Assembly: GCF_016595245.1 (NCBI RefSeq)
Contig: NZ_JAENHM010000025.1
Location: forward strand, 1-64,000
Length of the DNA stretch: 64,000 nucleotides
DNA from: Azospirillum endophyticum
GTDB lineage: Bacteria > Pseudomonadota > Alphaproteobacteria > Azospirillales > Azospirillaceae
Direction: 5' to 3'
The position numbers were made by a program, and so were the translations under genes. The notes under the pieces were generated by a model. The model was not told the DNA's origin, searched no databases, and saw nothing but the letters and a program-made list of their open reading frames with translations. Below are positions 59,802-64,000 of this stretch, one piece after another. How positions within the stretch are numbered: position 1 is the stretch's first letter; every line of letters begins with the position of its first letter.

Positions 59802-61466
59802 ATGCCGGATGGATTGACGCTGAACAAGATCACCAGCCAGAAAGGCATCGGCATCACCGAGGCGGCCCGCCGCGTCGCCGATCTCGGCTGGACGCCCTCC
59901 TACGTCAAGGAGGCGATGAGCTTCCCGACCGACTACAAGATCTCCAAGGCACCGCGCGACCCGATGAAGCAGGTCCTGCGCTCCTACTTCCCGATGCAGG
60001 AGGAGAAGGACAACCGCGTCTACGGCGCGCTGGACGCTGCCCTGCGCGGCGACATGTTCCGCAATGTCGAACCGCGCTGGATCGAATGGATGAAGCTGTT
60101 CCTGGCGATCATCCCCTTCCCGGAAATCTCGGCGGCGCGGTCGATGGCGACGCTGGGCCAGCTGGCGCCGGGCGATGATCTGCGCACCGGCTTCACCATG
60201 CAGATGATCGACGAGTTCCGGCACTCGACGATCCAGATGAACCTCAAGAAATGGTACATGGAGAACTACATCGATCCGGCCGGCTTCGACATCACCGAGA
60301 AGGCGTTCGGCAAATGTTACGCCACCACCATCGGCCGGCAGTTCGGTGAAGCCTTCCTGACCGGCGACGCCATCACCGCGTCCAACATCTATCTGCAGGT
60401 CGTGGCCGAGACCGCCTTCACCAACACGCTGTTCGTCGCCATGCCGTCGGAAGCGGCGCGCAACGGCGACTATGCCCTGCCCACTGTCTTCCTTTCGGTG
60501 CAGAGCGACGAATCCCGCCACATCGGCAATGGCCATTCCATGCTGATGTCGGTGCTGAAGGAGCCGGACAACCACCTGCTGCTGGAACGCGACATCCGCT
60601 ATTCCTTCTGGCAGAACCACATGATCGTCGATGCCGCCATCGGCACGATCATCGAATACGGCACCAAGCACCGCGACAAGAACAAGGAATCCTACGCCGA
60701 GCTGTGGCACCGCTGGATCTTCGAGGATTACTACCGCACCTACCTGCTGCCGCTGGAGAAATACGGCATCAAGATCCACCATGACGACGTTCACGAAGCC
60801 TTCGACAGCATCGTCAAGAAGAACTACGTCCACAAGATCGCCCAGTTCTTCTCGGCCGGCTGGTGGGCCAATTTCTGGCGCATCGAGGCGATGACCGAAC
60901 GCGATTTCGAGTGGTTCGAGAGCAAGTATCCGGGCTGGTACGACCAGTTCGGCATCTGGTGGGAGAATTACGCCAAGCTCAGCAAGCCGGGCAGCGTGCC
61001 GATCACTTTCGCCGACACCGGCTACGTCTATCCGCACCGCTGCTGGTCGAGCCTGGTGCCCTGCGTCATCCGCGAGGATTTCACGACCGACGAGGTCGAC
61101 GGCGAACTCTTCACCTACGCCTCCGAGGTCGACCGCTGGACCCACAAGGAGGCCTTCGCCGCCGAATACCAGGGCCGCCCGACCCCGGCGATGGGCCGCT
61201 TCTCCGGCCGGCGCCAGTGGGAGGAGGTCTATGACGGCTGGGACCTCGCCGACGCCATCCAGGACATGGGCTTCGTCCGTCCCGACGGGAAGACGCTGGT
61301 CGCCCAGCCGCACTTGTCCTTCGAGGAGAAGGACATGTGGACGCTCGACCATGTGCGCGGCCACACCATCCGCAGCCCGTTGCTGGCCCTGCGTGAAATG
61401 ACGCCGCAACAGCGTCAGGCGCATGTCGACGAGTACCGCAAGGGCTTCAAGATCCGCCGGGTCTGA
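59802..61466 (+). CDS. prmA: Propane-type soluble diiron monooxygenase, hydroxylase large subunit
   Basis: The ATG at 59802 after GGGGAGAGACG gives 554 residues. Sequence closely matches PrmA/MimA of actinobacterial propane and binuclear iron monooxygenases: DPMKQVLRSYFPMQEEKDNRVYGA near 53-76 (in parts), FLAIIPFPEISAARSM near 100. The diiron ligands are Glu108, Glu138 and His141 (IDEFRHST), Glu203 (AETAFTN), Glu237 and His240 (SDESRHIGNG). It hydroxylates short alkanes such as propane; relatives also oxidise acetone or phenol, so the true substrate is uncertain. Gene order with reductase, small subunit and coupling protein equals prmABCD. Confidence 0.92.
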   Translation: MPDGLTLNKITSQKGIGITEAARRVADLGWTPSYVKEAMSFPTDYKISKAPRDPMKQVLRSYFPMQEEKDNRVYGALDAALRGDMFRNVEPRWIEWMKLFLAIIPFPEISAARSMATLGQLAPGDDLRTGFTMQMIDEFRHSTIQMNLKKWYMENYIDPAGFDITEKAFGKCYATTIGRQFGEAFLTGDAITASNIYLQVVAETAFTNTLFVAMPSEAARNGDYALPTVFLSVQSDESRHIGNGHSMLMSVLKEPDNHLLLERDIRYSFWQNHMIVDAAIGTIIEYGTKHRDKNKESYAELWHRWIFEDYYRTYLLPLEKYGIKIHHDDVHEAFDSIVKKNYVHKIAQFFSAGWWANFWRIEAMTERDFEWFESKYPGWYDQFGIWWENYAKLSKPGSVPITFADTGYVYPHRCWSSLVPCVIREDFTTDEVDGELFTYASEVDRWTHKEAFAAEYQGRPTPAMGRFSGRRQWEEVYDGWDLADAIQDMGFVRPDGKTLVAQPHLSFEEKDMWTLDHVRGHTIRSPLLALREMTPQQRQAHVDEYRKGFKIRRV

Positions 61467-61529
61467 TTCCCCGCTCCTTTGTTTGAGCCCGCCCCCTTTC
61501 CGGATGGAAGGGGGGAACGGGGATCCCCT

Positions 61530-61568
61530 GCGGACAACACAGGCGGACAACACAGGCGGACAACACCG
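61530..61568. repeat. Three 13-bp tandem repeats between prmA and prmB
   Basis: GCGGACAACACAG occurs at 61530-61542 and 61543-61555, and GCGGACAACACC at 61556-61567. They lie in the 118-bp gap just before the reductase ribosome site and may alter its translation. They look like replication slippage. Confidence 0.8.
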
Positions 61569-61584
61569 CGGAGATCGACAAACC

Positions 61585-62643
61585 ATGACCGCACAAGCGC
61601 TGCACAACAGCCCGGCCGTCCACACCGTCCGGCTGGAGCCCGTCGGCATCGAAATGGAGGTCGCGGAAGGGGAAACCATTCTCGACGCGGCCTTCCGCCA
61701 GGGCGTCTCGCTGATGCATGGCTGCAAGGAGGGGCAATGCTCCGCCTGCAAATGCCTGCTGATCGACGGCGACGTGGAGATGCTGAAATACTCCACCTTC
61801 GCCCTCTCCGATCCGGAGCGCGACAGCAACCACATCCTGCTCTGCCGTTCGCTGGCCTACAGCGACGTGGCGGTGGAACTGCTGAACTACGACGAGGATC
61901 TGCTGTCCCGCTCCATTCCGGTGAAGGACTTCAATGCGCGACTGGCGGCGGTGGAGCCGCTGACCCACGACATCGTCGCCATCGCGCTGGATCTCGAGCA
62001 GCCGATGAAGTTCTGGGCCGGCCAGTATGTCGACATCACGCTGCCCGGCATCGGCCTCACCCGGTCCTTCTCGATGGGCAACCCGCCGGCGGACGGCAAC
62101 CGGCTGGAGTTCATCATCAAGAAATACCCCGACGGCGCCTTCTCGCGCCAACTGGACGGCGGCCTGTCGGTCGGCGACCGGGTGACCGTCCGCGGTCCCT
62201 ACGGCACCTGCTTCCGCCGCGAGGGGCGGGAGGGGCCGATGATCCTGGTCGGCGGTGGGTCGGGCATGGCGCCGCTGCTGTCGATCCTGCGTGATCAGGC
62301 GGCCAGCGGCGAGACGCGGCCGGTGCGGCTCTTCTACGGCGCCCGCAGCCGCAGGGACCTGTTCCACCTCGACCTGTTCGAGGAGTTCGCCCGCAGCTTG
62401 CCGGACTTCGCCTTCATCCCCGCCCTGTCGCATGCCGAGGAGGGCGACGCCTGGACCGGCGAGACCGGCTTCATCCACGAGGTGCTGCGCCGGCACCTGT
62501 CCGGCATGGCGGATGCGGAGGAGGCCGACGTCTTCTCCTGCGGGCCGCCGCCGATGATCGACGCGGTGCTGCCGGTCCTGCAAATGGCCGGTGTCGATTC
62601 CGCGCGCGTCTATTTCGACAAATTCACCCCCGCCACCCGCTGA
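61585..62643 (+). CDS. prmB: Propane-type monooxygenase reductase
   Basis: The ATG at 61585 gives 352 residues. The N-terminal plant-type 2Fe-2S domain uses Cys47, Cys52, Cys55 and Cys87 (CKEGQCSACKC, LLCRS). The FAD domain follows: LTRSFSMGN near 160 is the RxYS/RxFS flavin motif and DGAFSRQLD near 182 the partner. The NAD domain has GGGSGMAPLLSILRD near 226-240 and FSCGPPPMIDAVLPVL near 310. It passes electrons from NADH to the hydroxylase. It is 118 bases from prmA, with tandem repeats in the gap. Confidence 0.92.
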   Translation: MTAQALHNSPAVHTVRLEPVGIEMEVAEGETILDAAFRQGVSLMHGCKEGQCSACKCLLIDGDVEMLKYSTFALSDPERDSNHILLCRSLAYSDVAVELLNYDEDLLSRSIPVKDFNARLAAVEPLTHDIVAIALDLEQPMKFWAGQYVDITLPGIGLTRSFSMGNPPADGNRLEFIIKKYPDGAFSRQLDGGLSVGDRVTVRGPYGTCFRREGREGPMILVGGGSGMAPLLSILRDQAASGETRPVRLFYGARSRRDLFHLDLFEEFARSLPDFAFIPALSHAEEGDAWTGETGFIHEVLRRHLSGMADAEEADVFSCGPPPMIDAVLPVLQMAGVDSARVYFDKFTPATR

Positions 62644-62688
62644 GACGGGCCACTGAGGCGGGCTTTTGCAAACACGGGAGGAACGACG

Positions 62689-63816
62689 ATGACCATGCAG
62701 GAAACCACAACCGCCTCTGCCGCCGCCGGGGCCAAGGTCTTTCCCGGCTCCGACAGCCGCCGTTACAATTACTTCGAACCGAAGGGCCGCAAGGCGACCC
62801 ATTACGAGGACGTGACCGTCGACGTCCAGCCTGATCCGGAGCGCTATCTGCTCCAGAACTGGATCATCTCCTTCGGCGACGGTACCCCGACCTATTCCAA
62901 GGACTGGACCGCGCTGAAATGTGCGGACTGGCACGGCTACCGTGCGCCCGACCAGGAATGGGAACGCACCCATTATCAGCGCCAGTCCACCATCGTCGGC
63001 ATGATCCAGAACGTCGTGGAGAACGCGCGGCGCGCCGGTGCGCCCCAGCGCTTCGACAAGGCCTGGGTCGCCGTGCTCCAGAACCATGTCGGCGCCTTCA
63101 AGCATGCCGAATACGGGCTGGGAACCGCGCTGATGCGGGCGCAACGCTACGGCTATACCCAGATGGTGAACAACGCCATCCTGACCAACGCCTCCTACAA
63201 GCTGCGCTTCGCCCAGGATCTGACGCTCTATCTGGCGGAGGTCGGCAGCGACATCGGAGGGTTCGACCTCGACGCCGGCAAGGCGCACTGGCTGGACGAC
63301 CCGATCTGGCAGCCCTGCCGCGAGGCGGTCGAGCATATCCGTGCCGCCATCGATTTCCTGGAGCAGTATTTCGCCGTCAACCTCGTCTTCGAACCGCTGG
63401 TCGGCGAGCTGTTCCGCAGCGGCTTCGTCATGCAGGTGGCCGCGGCGCAGAACGACTTCTCCACCCCGTCGGTCATCTCGGCGGCCGAGGCCGACTATGA
63501 ACGGAACCTCGCCAACGCGGTGGAGCTGTTCGCCCTGCTGCTGCGCGACCCGGCCCATGGCGAGGACAACCGGACTATGCTGCAGAGCTGGTTCACCCAT
63601 CATGGCGGGCTGGCGGTGAAGGCGGCCTTGCAGCTTCAGCCGCTGTGGTCGCTGCCCAGGGTCAAGGCGGCGAGCTTCGCGGACGCCTTCGAGCGGGCGC
63701 GCGGCCGCGTCGCCGCCATCGGGCGCGAGATCGGCATCGACGCCGACCTGCCGGCCCTGCCGCCGGTCGAGGTCGGGCAGCCGGCCGCCGCAGTCACCGA
63801 TGCTGCGGCAGAGTGA
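62689..63816 (+). CDS. prmC: Propane-type monooxygenase, hydroxylase small subunit
   Basis: The ATG at 62689 behind GGGAGGAACG gives 375 residues (a second ATG lies at 62695). It has the ferritin-like fold of hydroxylase beta subunits without metal ligands: RRYNYFEPKGRKATHYEDVTVDVQPDPERYLLQNW (in parts, residues 24-58), WHGYRAPDQEWERTHYQRQSTI near 80-101, and NHVGAFKHAEYGLGTALMRAQRYG near 131-154. It pairs with PrmA as the alpha2beta2 hydroxylase. The spacing to prmB is 45 bases and to the coupling gene 34 bases. Confidence 0.9.
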   Translation: MTMQETTTASAAAGAKVFPGSDSRRYNYFEPKGRKATHYEDVTVDVQPDPERYLLQNWIISFGDGTPTYSKDWTALKCADWHGYRAPDQEWERTHYQRQSTIVGMIQNVVENARRAGAPQRFDKAWVAVLQNHVGAFKHAEYGLGTALMRAQRYGYTQMVNNAILTNASYKLRFAQDLTLYLAEVGSDIGGFDLDAGKAHWLDDPIWQPCREAVEHIRAAIDFLEQYFAVNLVFEPLVGELFRSGFVMQVAAAQNDFSTPSVISAAEADYERNLANAVELFALLLRDPAHGEDNRTMLQSWFTHHGGLAVKAALQLQPLWSLPRVKAASFADAFERARGRVAAIGREIGIDADLPALPPVEVGQPAAAVTDAAAE

Positions 63817-63850
63817 TCCTTCCCGCTTTTTCGCCAAGAGGACGAGAACC

Positions 63851-64000
63851 ATGAGCGTCACCACCGTGCAGCAGCTTTTCAAGCCGCTGAAGGACATCAC
63901 CCAGGACGGCACCATTTCCCACCAGTGCGGCGTGACGATGAACGACAGCGTCGAGGCGCGCTGCATCGCCGAGGTGATGGAGAGCAAGCCCGGCATCACC
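63851..64000 (+). CDS. prmD: Monooxygenase coupling/effector protein, 5' part
   Basis: The frame opens at the ATG at 63851 after AAGAGGACGAGAACC and runs off the window at 64000 with 50 codons. MSVTTVQQLFKPLKDITQDG and CGVTMNDSVEARCIAEVME are typical of MmoB/PrmD-type effector proteins, whose VMxD-N region recurs here (TMNDSVEARCI). Effectors tune substrate entry and electron transfer in the hydroxylase. Full proteins have about 110 residues. Position after prmC matches the prmABCD order; a chaperonin gene often follows in related clusters. Confidence 0.85.
   Translation, partial: MSVTTVQQLFKPLKDITQDGTISHQCGVTMNDSVEARCIAEVMESKPGIT

Noticed and set aside
61447..63999. Minus-strand open frame of 850 codons
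   Set aside because: Antisense to prmB and prmC, which have complete conserved motifs. No ribosome site or domain.

Overview
The window is GC-rich, densely coded DNA with high third-position GC, short intergenic gaps and strong purine-rich ribosome binding sites. Gene content (hydroxyquinol cleavage, TRAP uptake, many LysR/AraC pairs, a FIST-type sensor kinase, a PrmA-type diiron monooxygenase) suggests an alphaproteobacterium of the Azospirillum group, probably accessory or chromid-like DNA, because catabolic modules are mixed with pseudogenes and an insertion sequence remnant. The genus is inferred from gene style, not proven. I recognised no rRNA, tRNA or CRISPR array.

Layout. 0-9 kb: an amber-interrupted pyruvate kinase-family gene, a small exported protein, a phosphate group (Na/Pi cotransporter, PstS-like binding protein, CHAD protein), DUF2252 and DUF2278 proteins, then a decayed phospholipase D-like gene cut by an ISAzo13-type transposase remnant. 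9-16 kb: a hydroxyquinol branch (maleylacetate reductase, FMN reductase, OFA-type MFS carrier, CoA ligase, intradiol dioxygenase) read away from a divergent LysR gene. 16-23 kb: a large PLP basic amino acid decarboxylase, a GNAT acetyltransferase, a LysR/SnoaL pair and an AraC/SDR pair whose promoters share an inverted 17-mer. 23-29 kb: a signalling operon (membrane protein, lone receiver, degenerate GGDEF-EAL-like protein, FIST histidine kinase). 28.5-32.4 kb: an NsrR-like repressor, a 98-bp nested palindrome, an NAD(P)-binding protein, an exported cupin, a second Rrf2 regulator and an alternative oxidase with a near-consensus NsrR box. 32-44 kb: regulator/oxidoreductase pairs (LysR/SDR, AraC, AhpD-like, thiolase/TetR, ABM monooxygenase, GlxA-type regulator/SDR) with several pseudogenes. 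44-47.5 kb: a large MscS-type channel and a BLUF-fold protein lacking the photoactive Tyr and Gln. 47.5-56 kb: LysR, SDR, split transketolase, TRAP transporter and LtnD-like dehydrogenase, which look like one carbohydrate or sugar-acid catabolic unit. 56-64 kb: an FAD (GMC) dehydrogenase with Tat subunit, VOC protein and cytochrome c, divergent from a PrmABCD-type soluble diiron monooxygenase cut by the window end.

How it works together. The best supported regulatory link is at 59.1-59.8 kb. Two oppositely directed sigma-54 -24/-12 elements flank a dyad suited to an enhancer-binding activator, so the monooxygenase and the GMC/cytochrome operon are probably co-induced: the monooxygenase makes an alcohol, which the dehydrogenase oxidises into the respiratory chain. 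The second link is NO: the NsrR-like repressor and a matching operator before aox suggest an NO-resistant quinol oxidase switched on under nitrosative stress. The 47.5-56 kb unit suggests uptake of a carboxylated or polyol substrate, oxidation by the SDR and/or LtnD-like enzyme, and two-carbon transfer by the split transketolase. Substrates are not determined by sequence alone.
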